Source of the DNA: Microbispora corallina
Lineage (GTDB): Bacteria > Actinomycetota > Actinomycetes > Streptosporangiales > Streptosporangiaceae
Direction: 5' to 3'
NCBI RefSeq assembly: GCF_016863035.1
Contig: NZ_BOOC01000042.1
Span: 1-64,000, forward strand
DNA length: 64,000 nt
The notes under the pieces were generated by a model. The model did no database searches. It was not told the DNA's origin and saw only the letters and a program-made list of their open reading frames with translations. The translations under genes were made by a program, and so were the position numbers. Each line of letters begins with the position of its first letter. The stretch's first letter is position 1. Below are positions 27,823-38,706 of this stretch, piece after piece.

Positions 27823-28746
27823 GTGCTGGCGGCGATGCTCGACCTCGTGCTCCCGCCCCGGTGCGCCGGATGCGGCGAGCCGGGGTCCGTGACCTGCCGC
27901 GTGTGCGCGACGGGACTGTCTCGCGACCCTGAGCCCCGGCCGCCCCACCCACCGCCGGACGGGCTGCCCGAGTGCTGGTCCGGGACCACGTACGAGGGGG
28001 CGGCCCGCCGCGTGATCCTCGCGTACAAGGAGCGCGGCCGCACGTCGCTCGCGCCGTTCCTGGGCGCCTGCCTGGCCGCGACCGCCCTCGCGGCGCTGCG
28101 CTCGCCCGGCGGCCCGTCCGGTCCAGGCGTTCCGGTTGCGGCCGGCATCGCCGGGGCGATCGGAGGAGCACGGCGTCCCGGCCCGATCGCCGGGCCGGCG
28201 CTGCGGCCGCTTGAGCCGTCCGGTCCGGTGGCGCGGGCGGGGTCGTTCGGGCCAGTCGTCCCGTTCCGGGCGGCGGGGCCGGTCGTGCTGGTGCCGGTCC
28301 CGAGCGCGCGGGCGGCCACGCGCAGGCGCGGGCACGACCCCGTGCGCGCGCTCGCGACCGTCGCCGCGCGCGAGTTGAGCGGCCGCGGCGTCCCCGCCGT
28401 CGCCGTGCCCCTGCTCCGGCAGGCGAGGCGGGTGGCCGACCAGGCGGGCCTGAGCGCCGCGCAGCGGGCCGCCAACCTGTCCGGGGCCTTCCAGGCAGCC
28501 CCCGGCGTCGCGGCCCTCCACGCGCCTCCTCACGCCCGCGCGGAGGCGGCGGTGGGCGGCCGGGGTGGCGAGCCGGTGGTGGTGCTGGTGGACGACGTGG
28601 TGACGACCGGCACCACGCTGGCGGAGGCGGCCCGGGCGATCACCGCCGCGGGCGTCCCGGTGCCGCTCGCGATCACGGTGGCGGCCACGCCGCGAAGGGC
28701 CGCGACACGCCGGGGCGTCGGGCGGGCCAATCATTACGCAGCGTAA
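27823..28746 (+). CDS. ComF family (ComFC-like) phosphoribosyltransferase
   Basis: A 307-residue protein with an N-terminal zinc finger of the ComFC type (CAGC...CRVC, about residues 14-29) and a phosphoribosyltransferase domain with the PRPP-binding motif VLVDDVVTTGTT near residue 255. ComF proteins aid DNA uptake in competent bacteria and are widespread in actinobacteria, where the role is less clear. An insertion rich in Gly/Pro (about 95-155) makes it longer than usual. The start may be the GTG at 27823 (a CAGGGT lies 6 bases before it) or ATG 27835. It follows lpqB, as in many actinomycetes. Confidence 0.85.
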   Translation: MLAAMLDLVLPPRCAGCGEPGSVTCRVCATGLSRDPEPRPPHPPPDGLPECWSGTTYEGAARRVILAYKERGRTSLAPFLGACLAATALAALRSPGGPSGPGVPVAAGIAGAIGGARRPGPIAGPALRPLEPSGPVARAGSFGPVVPFRAAGPVVLVPVPSARAATRRRGHDPVRALATVAARELSGRGVPAVAVPLLRQARRVADQAGLSAAQRAANLSGAFQAAPGVAALHAPPHARAEAAVGGRGGEPVVVLVDDVVTTGTTLAEAARAITAAGVPVPLAITVAATPRRAATRRGVGRANHYAA

Positions 28747-29269
28747 AGATCGGGGCAAATGGCCGTGTGGCCGTCAGGACGTACATTCGTCACCCGGCCC
28801 GGCGATTCGCCTGGTGAGGCCGTCCATCTCGCTGTGGCGCCGCGCCTTCCGCAATCCAGCCACGAATTTTCCCCCGATTCGTCCAAGCTCCGGATCACGC
28901 AAAGTGATCGTTTAGCCGATCTCCTGGCTGACATTCGTGCCGCCAACGACTAGCGTTCAGACATGGCACCCGTTCGGGTCCGTGGTTGCGCCGGGCCGAC
29001 TCCGCTCCGGAGTCCGGCCTGGCTAGCCGATGCCAGCCGCAGGCGAAACGGCCCACGTAAGGCGACTCTTGGTCGACCGATCACGGTGCGGCTTAGAGGT
29101 AAGTCCTGCCCTCCCGGGGGTCCAGATGTCCCCCGCCAGAGGAGAAGGGCAGTAGTGGCGAGTGAGCTGCGAACCCCTCAGCAGGCGGATGTGGGGACGA
29201 AGACCAGGTCGGCCGGACGGGTGCTACGAGCGCCGAACACGACAGTCGATGTCTGAAGGGGGGCTTTGC
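28747..29269 (+). other. Long leader upstream of hpf
   Basis: A 523-base stretch with no convincing gene; the short frames in it do not resemble known proteins. Visible elements are an inverted repeat GATCAC-N5-GTGATC (28893-28909), a GC-rich hairpin near 28995-29020 (GACTCCGCTCCGGAGTC), and a C/G-rich segment before the ribosome-binding site. Ribosome hibernation genes are strongly stress-regulated, so this region probably carries the control. Confidence 0.5.
28893..28909. promoter_or_regulatory. Inverted repeat GATCAC-N5-GTGATC upstream of hpf
   Basis: Six-base arms with a 5-base spacer, in an AT-richer part of the hpf leader about 360 bases before the start. The size suits a dimeric regulator. 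The regulator is not identified. Confidence 0.45.
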
Positions 29270-29941
29270 GTGGAAATCATTGTCAAGGGACGGCACACCA
29301 CCGTGAGTGACCGGTTCCGCGACCATGTCTCGACGAAGCTGGCCAAGATCCAACGACTGGATAACAAGCTGATCCGCGTGGACGTGGAGGTCTCGAAGGA
29401 TCCCAACCACCGCATGAGCGGCCAGCGCGAACGAGTGGAGCTGACGATCCACTCCCGCGGCCCCGCCATCAGAGCGGAGGCCTGCGCGGACGACCGGTTC
29501 TCCGCGCTCGACATCGCACTCGGGAAGCTGGAGGAGCGCCTGCGGCGGCTGCGTGACCGACGCAAGATCCATCACGGCAAGAGCTGCCCCCCCTCGGTGG
29601 CGGAGATCACCGCGGTGGTCGAGAGCGAGCAGGAGGTCGCCTGGCCGGCGGCTGCGCCGGTCGAGGCGCTGTCCGCGGCGGAGATCAGCGCCGAGATCCA
29701 CGAGGAGCCGGGCGAGCACGCCGAACCCATCGTCCCCATCGAGATGGACGGGGACGGACCGCTGGTCGTCCGCGAGAAGTTCCACAAGGCCGACCCGATC
29801 ACGATCGACCAGGCGCTCCTGGAGATGGAGCTCGTGGGCCACGACTTCTTCCTCTTCCGCGACAAGGAGGGTGGCCTGCCGAGCGTCGTCTACCGGCGCC
29901 GCGGCTACAACTACGGCGTGCTGAGGCTCGTCGAGGGTTAG
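29270..29941 (+). CDS. hpf: Ribosome hibernation promoting factor, long form
   Basis: A 223-residue protein. The N-terminal S30AE domain (about 1-100, with VKGRHTTVSDRFRDHVSTK near the start) binds in the 30S decoding channel. The C-terminal domain (about 165-220, with DFFLFRDKEGGLPSVVYRRRGYNYGVLRLVEG) mediates dimerisation to 100S ribosomes. The frame is open to 29162, but the GTG at 29270 has GAAGGGGGG about 6 bases before it and matches the family start. It is followed by the orphan NarL-type regulator and secA, a conserved actinobacterial order. Confidence 0.93.
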   Translation: MEIIVKGRHTTVSDRFRDHVSTKLAKIQRLDNKLIRVDVEVSKDPNHRMSGQRERVELTIHSRGPAIRAEACADDRFSALDIALGKLEERLRRLRDRRKIHHGKSCPPSVAEITAVVESEQEVAWPAAAPVEALSAAEISAEIHEEPGEHAEPIVPIEMDGDGPLVVREKFHKADPITIDQALLEMELVGHDFFLFRDKEGGLPSVVYRRRGYNYGVLRLVEG

Positions 29942-30109
29942 GGTCCGGCCGGCCGGACCACGTCCGCGGGACTCTCTCGAGAGCCGTTTGAGGCCCCGGC
30001 CCGTGGGGAGTCCACGGGCCGGCGCGCCACGCGCGACGAAGATCCTCATTCGGCTGGAAGCCGTGTAATGATGGCGATCCAGCGTCCTTGGCCCCCGCAA
30101 GGAGGTTCC

Positions 30110-30814
30110 GTGACCCGACCCGACGAGGCGGCCCGACCGGCCACCCGCGGCGAGCCGATCCGTGTGCTGATCGTCGACGACCACGCGCTGATCCGCCGCA
30201 GCCTGGAGCTGGCGTTGGCCGCGGAGCCGGACATCGAGGTGGTGGGCGAGGCCGGCGACGGCCAGGAGGCGGTCGAACTCGCCGACAAGCTCATGCCGGA
30301 CGTCGCGCTGATGGACGTCCGCATGCCGAAGAAGGACGGGATCGAGGCGACCCGCAAGATCAAGGAGTCGGTGCCGAGCACCAGGATCATCATGCTGACG
30401 GTCAGCGACGAGGAGGAGGACCTCTTCGAGGCCATCAAGGCCGGCGCGACCGGATACCTGCTCAAGGACGTCCAGATCGACGAGGTGCCCGACGCCGTGC
30501 GCGGCGTCCACGAGGGGCAGTCCCTCATCAATCCCGCCATGGCGGCCAAGCTCATCAGCGAGTTCGCGAACATGAGCCGGAAGGAGGCCGAGCGGCCGCC
30601 GCAGCTGCCGGTCCCGCGGCTGACCGACCGGGAGATGGAGGTCCTCCGCCTGGTCGCGAAGGGCATGAACAACCGCGAGATCGCCAAGGACCTGTTCATC
30701 TCGGAGAACACGGTCAAGAACCACGTCCGGAACATCCTGGAGAAGCTCCAGCTGCACTCCCGGATGGAGGCCGTGGTCTACGCCGTCCGCGAGCGCCTCC
30801 TCGAGATCACCTGA
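30110..30814 (+). CDS. NarL/LuxR-type response regulator (orphan)
   Basis: A 234-residue protein with a receiver domain (about 17-135, phospho-acceptor D69 in LMDVRMP, acidic pair near D23-D24) and a C-terminal LuxR helix-turn-helix (about 165-230, LTDREMEVLRLVAKGMNNREIA). The GTG at 30110 has AAGGAGG 6 bases upstream and is preferred over the ATG at 30068. No histidine kinase gene lies beside it, so its partner must be elsewhere or the regulator is controlled otherwise. The position between hpf and secA is seen in other actinomycetes. Confidence 0.92.
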   Translation: MTRPDEAARPATRGEPIRVLIVDDHALIRRSLELALAAEPDIEVVGEAGDGQEAVELADKLMPDVALMDVRMPKKDGIEATRKIKESVPSTRIIMLTVSDEEEDLFEAIKAGATGYLLKDVQIDEVPDAVRGVHEGQSLINPAMAAKLISEFANMSRKEAERPPQLPVPRLTDREMEVLRLVAKGMNNREIAKDLFISENTVKNHVRNILEKLQLHSRMEAVVYAVRERLLEIT

Positions 30815-30969
30815 CCGTCTCGGAGGCTTTCCCGGGATCGGCCGCCTGCCGTAGCGGGCCGTCCCGCAGAGGGCGCGGCCACTCCGGCCCGCCCCGGAAT
30901 GACGCACCACTCCGGCCCGCCCGCGATGACGGGCGGTCGTTCCGGCCCGCGCAGGGACGTTCGGACGGC

Positions 30970-32178
30970 TCAGCCGGCGAGGGCGGCGCGTAAGGGGGCC
31001 TCGAGCTCGGGCGCGGCCACCCTCTCGACGCGGACGTCCGTGCAGCCCACCCAGCTCGCGGCCTCCCACAGGGCGTCGCGCATCCCCTCCACGGCCCGGG
31101 CCCGGCTCCCGCCCGGCTCGAACCCGACCTGGCGGGCGACGAGCGTCGTGCCCTCGCGGGCCGGATCGACCCGGCCGATGATCCGGCCGCCCGCCAGCAC
31201 CGGCATCGCGAAGTAGCCGTGGACGCGTTTGTCCTTCGGCACGTACGCCTCGAGCCGGTGGTTGAGGCCGAAGATGCGCTCGGCGCGGGCCCGCTCCCAG
31301 ATGAGCGAGTCGAACGGCGAGAGCAACGTGGTGCGGTGGCGGCCCCGCGGCTCGCTCTCCAGCGCGACGGGGTCGGCCCAGGCGTTGGGCCCGGGGGCGG
31401 CGGCCGACCGGCCGGCGCGGGGGACGGGCCATCCGGCGACCCGGACGGGCACGAGCCCGGCGGCGCCGCTCAGCAGGGCCTCGTCGAGCATCGCCGCGTG
31501 TCTGCCCTTCACCCGCGTGAAGTCGACGAGGTCGGCGCGCGTCGCCACGCCCAGGGAGCGCCCGGCGATGGTCGTCAGCCCGGTCACGCCCTCGGCGTCC
31601 GGCAGGTCCCGGGCGAGCAGGTCGGCGGGCACCACCCGCTCAGCCAGGTCGTACACGCGCCGCCAGCCGACCCTCTGGGTGCAGACGACCTCGCCGATGT
31701 CGAGCAGGAACTCGATCGCGATCTTGGAGTCGGACCAGTCCCACCAGGGGCCGCCGTTCTTGGCGCCGCCGATGTCGGAGGTGGTGAGGGGGCCGTCGGA
31801 GCGCACCCGCTCCAGGACCTTGTCGACCGTGGGCGGCACCTCGTGCCAGCGGAACCGGCGCTCGCGGTAGGCCCGGCGGCGGAAGCCGTACAGCGGCCAC
31901 TGCTCGATGGGCAGGACGCAGGCGGCGTGGCACCAGTATTCGAAGGCGCGGGCGGGCTCGTGCCAGTAGGCCCGCTCCACGGCGGCCCGCCCGACGGCGC
32001 CGAGGCGCGCGTACGCGACGAGCTCGTGGGAGCGAGCGAGCACGGAGATGGTGTCGAGCTGGACGGCCCCCACGCGGCGCAGCACGGCGGGGACGCCGCC
32101 GGTGCGCGCGCCCGCGCCGAGGAAGCCCTGGGCCCGCAGGACGATCCGGCGGGCCTCGTCGGCGGTCAGGTCGGTCAC
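30970..32178 (-). CDS. YcaQ-like winged-helix (HTH_42) DNA glycosylase family protein
   Basis: A 402-residue protein of the winged-helix HTH_42/YcaQ family. Recognisable segments are the N-terminal helices with QLDTISVLARSHELV, the CHAACVLPIEQWPL region, and SPFDSLIWERARAERIFGL in the C-terminal half; the last two contain the conserved residues of the family. Some members (YcaQ/AlkX, AlkZ) unhook interstrand DNA crosslinks. The GTG at 32178 follows a TAGCAT -10 box by 7 bases, which suggests a leaderless mRNA; the open frame extends to a TTG at 32208. Confidence 0.87.
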   Translation of the reverse strand: MTDLTADEARRIVLRAQGFLGAGARTGGVPAVLRRVGAVQLDTISVLARSHELVAYARLGAVGRAAVERAYWHEPARAFEYWCHAACVLPIEQWPLYGFRRRAYRERRFRWHEVPPTVDKVLERVRSDGPLTTSDIGGAKNGGPWWDWSDSKIAIEFLLDIGEVVCTQRVGWRRVYDLAERVVPADLLARDLPDAEGVTGLTTIAGRSLGVATRADLVDFTRVKGRHAAMLDEALLSGAAGLVPVRVAGWPVPRAGRSAAAPGPNAWADPVALESEPRGRHRTTLLSPFDSLIWERARAERIFGLNHRLEAYVPKDKRVHGYFAMPVLAGGRIIGRVDPAREGTTLVARQVGFEPGGSRARAVEGMRDALWEAASWVGCTDVRVERVAAPELEAPLRAALAG

Positions 32179-32185
32179 GGAAGGG

Positions 32186-32191
32186 ATGCTA
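32186..32191 (-). promoter_or_regulatory. -10 box TAGCAT of the YcaQ-like gene
   Basis: On the minus strand TAGCAT is followed by seven bases and then the GTG start, with no Shine-Dalgarno sequence between. This matches the leaderless-promoter geometry seen at other genes in the window. Confidence 0.5.
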
Positions 32192-32247
32192 GACCGAGTG
32201 ACCGACAAAACGCCTACGGCGGTTCGTCACACCTCCAGAAGCCGCGC

Positions 32248-32511
32248 TCAGTGGTGGCGCTCCAGCGGCGAGTGGTGCTCCTGGACGGCGACCTGCCGGG
32301 GGGCGTCCACGATCACGTCGGAGAAGATGTCGAAGGCGAGGGCGAGCAGCGCGCCCACGGCGCAGATGCCCACCCCGATCCAGACGACCACCCAGTTCGG
32401 GCCGAGGGTCAGCGCGACGCCGCCGACGGCGAAGCCGATGAGGATGGTGGTGACGGCGAGCCAGGATTTGGCGCTTCCCGCGTGGCTGCCTTGGTGTCCG
32501 CTCTGTGCCAT
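32248..32511 (-). CDS. Small two-helix membrane protein (HGxxPAAW-like)
   Basis: An 87-residue protein with a Gly/His/Ser-rich start (HQGSHAGSAKSWLAV) and two transmembrane helices (about 18-38 and 42-64), ending in a His-rich cytoplasmic or external tail. The start resembles the actinobacterial HGxxPAAW family of small membrane proteins, but the motif is degenerate here. Function is unknown. It lies between the YcaQ-like gene and secA, oriented away from secA. Confidence 0.72.
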   Translation of the reverse strand: MAQSGHQGSHAGSAKSWLAVTTILIGFAVGGVALTLGPNWVVVWIGVGICAVGALLALAFDIFSDVIVDAPRQVAVQEHHSPLERHH

Positions 32512-32730
32512 ACCCGTTTTCTACCTGATGGCCAGGCCGGGGGGCACATCGGGGGAACCTTCTGACCCTTTCAGGGCTTATGTGTTATCCGATTGTGCCG
32601 CGGCGCTCCGTCGATTGCGGGTGGCTGTGTCTGGTGATGGAACCGCCTACGATGGCTAGCGGGGAAGTATGTCTCGTCCTCCCACCCCGGCGGAGCGGCC
32701 GGGGTAGACCTGCGAGGAGCTTTACTAAAA

Positions 32731-35532
<2,802 letters not shown>

Positions 35533-35543
35533 GCGACACCTAG

Positions 35544-35578
35544 GGAACCCCCGCCGGACCCCGTCCGGCGGGGGTTCC
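35544..35578. terminator. secA terminator, 16-bp perfect hairpin
   Basis: GGAACCCCCGCCGGAC (35544-35559) pairs completely with GTCCGGCGGGGGTTCC (35563-35578) around a 3-base loop, 11 bases after the secA stop and facing the convergent Rv3235-like gene. It is probably active in both directions. Confidence 0.88.
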
Positions 35579-35655
35579 GCACGTCACGGCCGGTGCGGCC
35601 CACCCCAGGCGGCACGGCGGGATCGGTCGTCCGCCGGACCCCGCCCTCGCCGCGG

Positions 35656-36183
35656 TCAGGCGGTCTCGAACTCGGTGACCAGCCACTGCACGCCCTGCCG
35701 CTCCAGCCGTACGGCGAGCACCCGGCTGCGCGGCCCGCAGTGGACGAGCAGGCACATCTCCAGCACGCCCTCACGAGGACGCTGCACGTGGGGGAGGCCC
35801 ACGAGCGGCGGCCGGGCCGTGTCGATCATCTTCCCGGCCCGGACCATCTCGCGGTAGGCCCGCTCGGTGAGCCTGCCCTGGACCGTCTCCGGCGGCCGCC
35901 GGCCTGCCAGGACCTCCGCCAGCGCCTGCCCGAGCCCGCGCAGGGCACGCTCGTCCGGCACCGCCCCCGGCCGCACACCGGGGAACCCCCGCATGGGCGG
36001 CCGCGCGACGGGAAGCCCCCGCAGACTCCCGGCGCCCGCCGGGGGGACGGCACGCGGCGCGGGCTCGGGAGCCAGCGCGAGCGAGCCGTACGTCAGGGGC
36101 GGCCGGCCGGCGCGCTCGTCGTCGTAAGGCGGATCGGCCGGGGGCGCGGAAACGAGCCTGGGCAGGGAGATCGGCTTGGGCAT
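35656..36183 (-). CDS. Rv3235 family protein
   Basis: A 175-residue protein with a variable Pro/Arg-rich N-terminal half and a conserved C-terminal half (ALAEVLAGRRPPETVQGRLTERAYREM and the RVLAVRLERQGVQWLVTEFE ending), as in the actinobacterial Rv3235 family encoded next to secA. The fold is probably alpha/beta and the function is unknown. The ATG at 36183 is preceded by GGAG; the frame stays open a little further upstream. Confidence 0.85.
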   Translation of the reverse strand: MPKPISLPRLVSAPPADPPYDDERAGRPPLTYGSLALAPEPAPRAVPPAGAGSLRGLPVARPPMRGFPGVRPGAVPDERALRGLGQALAEVLAGRRPPETVQGRLTERAYREMVRAGKMIDTARPPLVGLPHVQRPREGVLEMCLLVHCGPRSRVLAVRLERQGVQWLVTEFETA

Positions 36184-36382
36184 CGGGCACTCCGTCGTGA
36201 GATCGAAAACCTGACACGTAATAGAGATTCCGGTCAGCGGAGTTGATACCGCGACCGCCAACTTTGCCGTTCCGGTGGTCGATTCGACGCGATTTCCGGC
36301 TGAAGATCTCCGGCGGTTGGCGTGTTCCCCGGTCGTGTTTCCGTTCGTTTCCGTCGCGGCGCCGGGCGATTACCGGCGGCCG

Positions 36383-36420
36383 AAAAAGCGAGGGGGCGCC
36401 CGGGATCACCGGGCGCCCCC
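36383..36420 (-). terminator. Rho-independent terminator of the PTS EIIC transcript
   Basis: A perfect 12-base-pair stem, GGGGGCGCCCGG (36392-36403) with CCGGGCGCCCCC (36409-36420), and a GATCA loop. On the minus strand it is followed by a run of T (AAAAA on the plus strand, about 36383-36387), giving a classical intrinsic terminator, which is rare in so GC-rich a genome. It lies just downstream of the EIIC stop. Confidence 0.85.
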
Positions 36421-36439
36421 ACTTGCTCGGTAGAGCGCG

Positions 36440-37774
36440 TCAGGCGCGGGTCCGCGCCGCCTCGGCCGACTCCCCGGCGTCGACGTCCGGCTCCGGCTCG
36501 CGGCCCGGCGTCATGATGTTCAGCTTCTTGATCAGGAAGGTGAAGATGAAGTAGTAGACGAAGAAGTAGATGACGCCGATCAACATGATCAGCCAGAAGT
36601 TGTGCGTGTTGTCCTTCGTCGCGTTCAGACCGGCGTCGATCGCGCCGGCGGAGAACCCGAAGCCGAGCCGCCCGTCGAGGGCCGCCACCAGAGCCATGGA
36701 GACGCCGGTGAGCAGCGCGTGGACGACGAACAGCACCGGAGCCACGAAGATGAACGCGAACTCGATCGGCTCGGTGATGCCGGTGACGAACGAGATCAGC
36801 GCCGCGGAGATCATGATGCCGCCGACGGCGGGGCGACGGTGGGCCGGGGCGGCCCGCCACATGGCGATCGCGGCGGCCGGCAGGCCGAACATCATGACCG
36901 GGAAGAAGCCCGCCATGAACGCGCCCGCGCCGTCCTGGCCGGCGAAGTAGCAGTTCAGGTCGCCCGCGGCGTGGGTGGCGCCGACGGTGCACTCCGGCAC
37001 GGTGAACCACACGATCGAGTTGACGAAGTGGTGGAGGCCGAAGGGGATGAGCGCGCGGTTGACCACGCCGTAGATGCCGGCGCCGACCGTGGAGTTGCTG
37101 GCGAGCCAGTCGCCGAAGTTGGTCAGGCCCTCACCGATGGGCTGCCAGACCAGGCCGAACACGACGCCGAGGACGAGCGCGGCGAGCGCGGTGATGATCG
37201 GCACGAAGCGGCGGCCGCCGAAGAACGCGAGCCAGGCGGGCAGCTTCACCCGGTAGTACCGCTGCCACAGGATGGCCGCGATGAGGCCGATCAGGATGCC
37301 GCCGAGCACCCCTGTGGGGTTCGCCGAGGCGAGGTTGAGCGCCTCCGCCGGCTTGCCGTCCGCCCCCGCGATGCTCTGGACCACCTTCTTGTGCACGGCG
37401 GAGTCGGCCGAGGCGTCGAAGAACATCAGGTGCGTGACCCGGTCCCAGACGAGGTAGCCGACGACGGCGGCCAGGGCGGTCGAGCCGTCCGCGCGACGGG
37501 CGAAGCCGACCGCCACGCCGACCGCGAACAGCAGCGGCAGCGCGTCGAACAGCGCGCCGCCCGCGCCGCCGATGATCTGGGCGACCTTGTCGAGCCACAC
37601 GATGTCCGTACGGCCGAGGAGGTCGTCCTGACCGAGGCGGAGCAGGATGGCCGCGGCGGGCAGGGCCGCGATCGGGAGCATAAGAGAACGGCCGATACGG
37701 GACAGCACGGCCATGAACGCGTTCTGGTTCGCGGGTGCGGCGGGCAGGCCCGCGTCGGCGGACGTGGAACTCAT
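36440..37774 (-). CDS. PTS transporter subunit EIIC, glucose/N-acetylglucosamine family
   Basis: A 444-residue membrane permease of the glucose superfamily with about ten transmembrane segments. The family signature GITEPIEFAF and the NALIPFG-like segment RALIPFGLHHFVNS are present. It lacks a fused EIIB domain; EIIB is encoded separately at 39754. It is most like the NagE2-type GlcNAc permeases of streptomycetes. The ATG at 37774 has GGAGG 8 bases before it. It lies 41 bases downstream of the DasR-like gene and is probably co-transcribed with it, under the dre palindrome at 38605. Confidence 0.9.
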   Translation of the reverse strand: MSSTSADAGLPAAPANQNAFMAVLSRIGRSLMLPIAALPAAAILLRLGQDDLLGRTDIVWLDKVAQIIGGAGGALFDALPLLFAVGVAVGFARRADGSTALAAVVGYLVWDRVTHLMFFDASADSAVHKKVVQSIAGADGKPAEALNLASANPTGVLGGILIGLIAAILWQRYYRVKLPAWLAFFGGRRFVPIITALAALVLGVVFGLVWQPIGEGLTNFGDWLASNSTVGAGIYGVVNRALIPFGLHHFVNSIVWFTVPECTVGATHAAGDLNCYFAGQDGAGAFMAGFFPVMMFGLPAAAIAMWRAAPAHRRPAVGGIMISAALISFVTGITEPIEFAFIFVAPVLFVVHALLTGVSMALVAALDGRLGFGFSAGAIDAGLNATKDNTHNFWLIMLIGVIYFFVYYFIFTFLIKKLNIMTPGREPEPDVDAGESAEAARTRA

Positions 37775-37815
37775 TGGTGTTCCTCCATGGGTGGGGGAGA
37801 GCGGGGAGGAGGTCG

Positions 37816-38556
37816 CTACACGCGTCTTGTCGGGATCTCGAGGAGAGTCCGTAACTGGTAGCGGTCGGCGCGATAGGTGGAGACCCCGAATTCCGCGCAC
37901 ACCCCGGCGGCGAAGGACCGGCGCTGCAGCAGCAGCACGGCCCCACCCCGGGGCAGCTTGAGCAGGTCGGCGTCGCCGGGATCCGCGACACCGCCGTCGA
38001 TGGTGAGCTCCCCGGCGTCCAGCACCAGTCCGTAACGGGACTCGAGCAGGGCGTACAGGGATCGGCCGGTCAGATCGTAGGCATCGAGATCGGGCGCGAG
38101 CACGACCGGGATGTGGGCGCGCTCGATGCTCAGCGGTTCCCCGTCCGCTGTGCGGAGCCGCTCGATGAAGTGCACGGCGTCGCCCGGAGGGATCCCCAGC
38201 TGCCGTGCGAGGTGGGCACTGGCCCGGACCACTCGCCGGTCCAGGTCGCGGGAGCCCGGCTCCATGCCGCGCGCCCGCATGTCGTCGGTGAAGGAGGTGA
38301 GCTGCAGCGCCAGCTCGATCTTCGGCCGCGCCACGAACGTGCCCTTGCCGGGGACCCGGTGCAGCCGGCCCTCCGACACCAGGTGGTCCACGGCCTGCCG
38401 TACCGTCATACGGGACAGGTCGAACCGCTGGCTGAGCTCGCGTTCCGAGGGGATCGCCGCGCCGATCGGCAGCTCGTTGTTCTCGATGAGGTCGAGCAGG
38501 ATCTCCCGGAGCTGGAAATACTTCGGCACCGGGCTGTCCGGATCGATCTGGGCCAC
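37816..38556 (-). CDS. dasR: DasR-like GntR/HutC family regulator
   Basis: A 246-residue regulator with an N-terminal GntR winged helix (about 10-75, SERELSQRFDLSRMTVRQAVDHL) and a C-terminal UTRA effector domain (about 95-240). Together with the dre-like palindromes in this cluster (38605-38626 and 41140-41153), it is the likely DasR equivalent, the repressor that in Streptomyces is released by glucosamine-6-phosphate. The GTG at 38556 follows a GAGAGGGGGG stretch. The symbol is by similarity and context; a paralogue elsewhere could be the true orthologue. Confidence 0.82.
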   Translation of the reverse strand: MAQIDPDSPVPKYFQLREILLDLIENNELPIGAAIPSERELSQRFDLSRMTVRQAVDHLVSEGRLHRVPGKGTFVARPKIELALQLTSFTDDMRARGMEPGSRDLDRRVVRASAHLARQLGIPPGDAVHFIERLRTADGEPLSIERAHIPVVLAPDLDAYDLTGRSLYALLESRYGLVLDAGELTIDGGVADPGDADLLKLPRGGAVLLLQRRSFAAGVCAEFGVSTYRADRYQLRTLLEIPTRRV

Positions 38557-38604
38557 TGATCCCCCCTCTCGCTTCTGATCAACGGAATAAGTTATGGTTC
38601 GTAC

Positions 38605-38626
38605 TGGTCTAGTCCGGACTAGACCA
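38605..38626. promoter_or_regulatory. dre-like 22-bp perfect palindrome in the divergent PTS promoter
   Basis: TGGTCTAGTCC followed immediately by its exact reverse complement GGACTAGACCA. Each half fits one arm of the DasR response element (consensus near ACTGGTCTAGACCAGT), and the whole can be read as two overlapping dre sites. It lies between the divergent DasR-like and SIS-domain genes and would let one repressor control both transcripts and its own gene. Confidence 0.82.
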
Positions 38627-38706
38627 CAGCCGGGAAATGTGTGTCAATGTATGGGCCGGCGACGGATCGATAACGGACAAATCTCGCCAAGCAAGGATGA
38701 CCACGA

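Noticed and set aside
28759-28953. 64-codon plus-strand frame in the hpf leader
   Set aside because: No ribosome-binding site and no similarity. The opposite frame is equally open, so it is treated as non-coding.
28970-29130. Possible riboswitch in the hpf leader
   Set aside because: Hairpins are visible but do not match the conserved sequence of any riboswitch class that I can recall.
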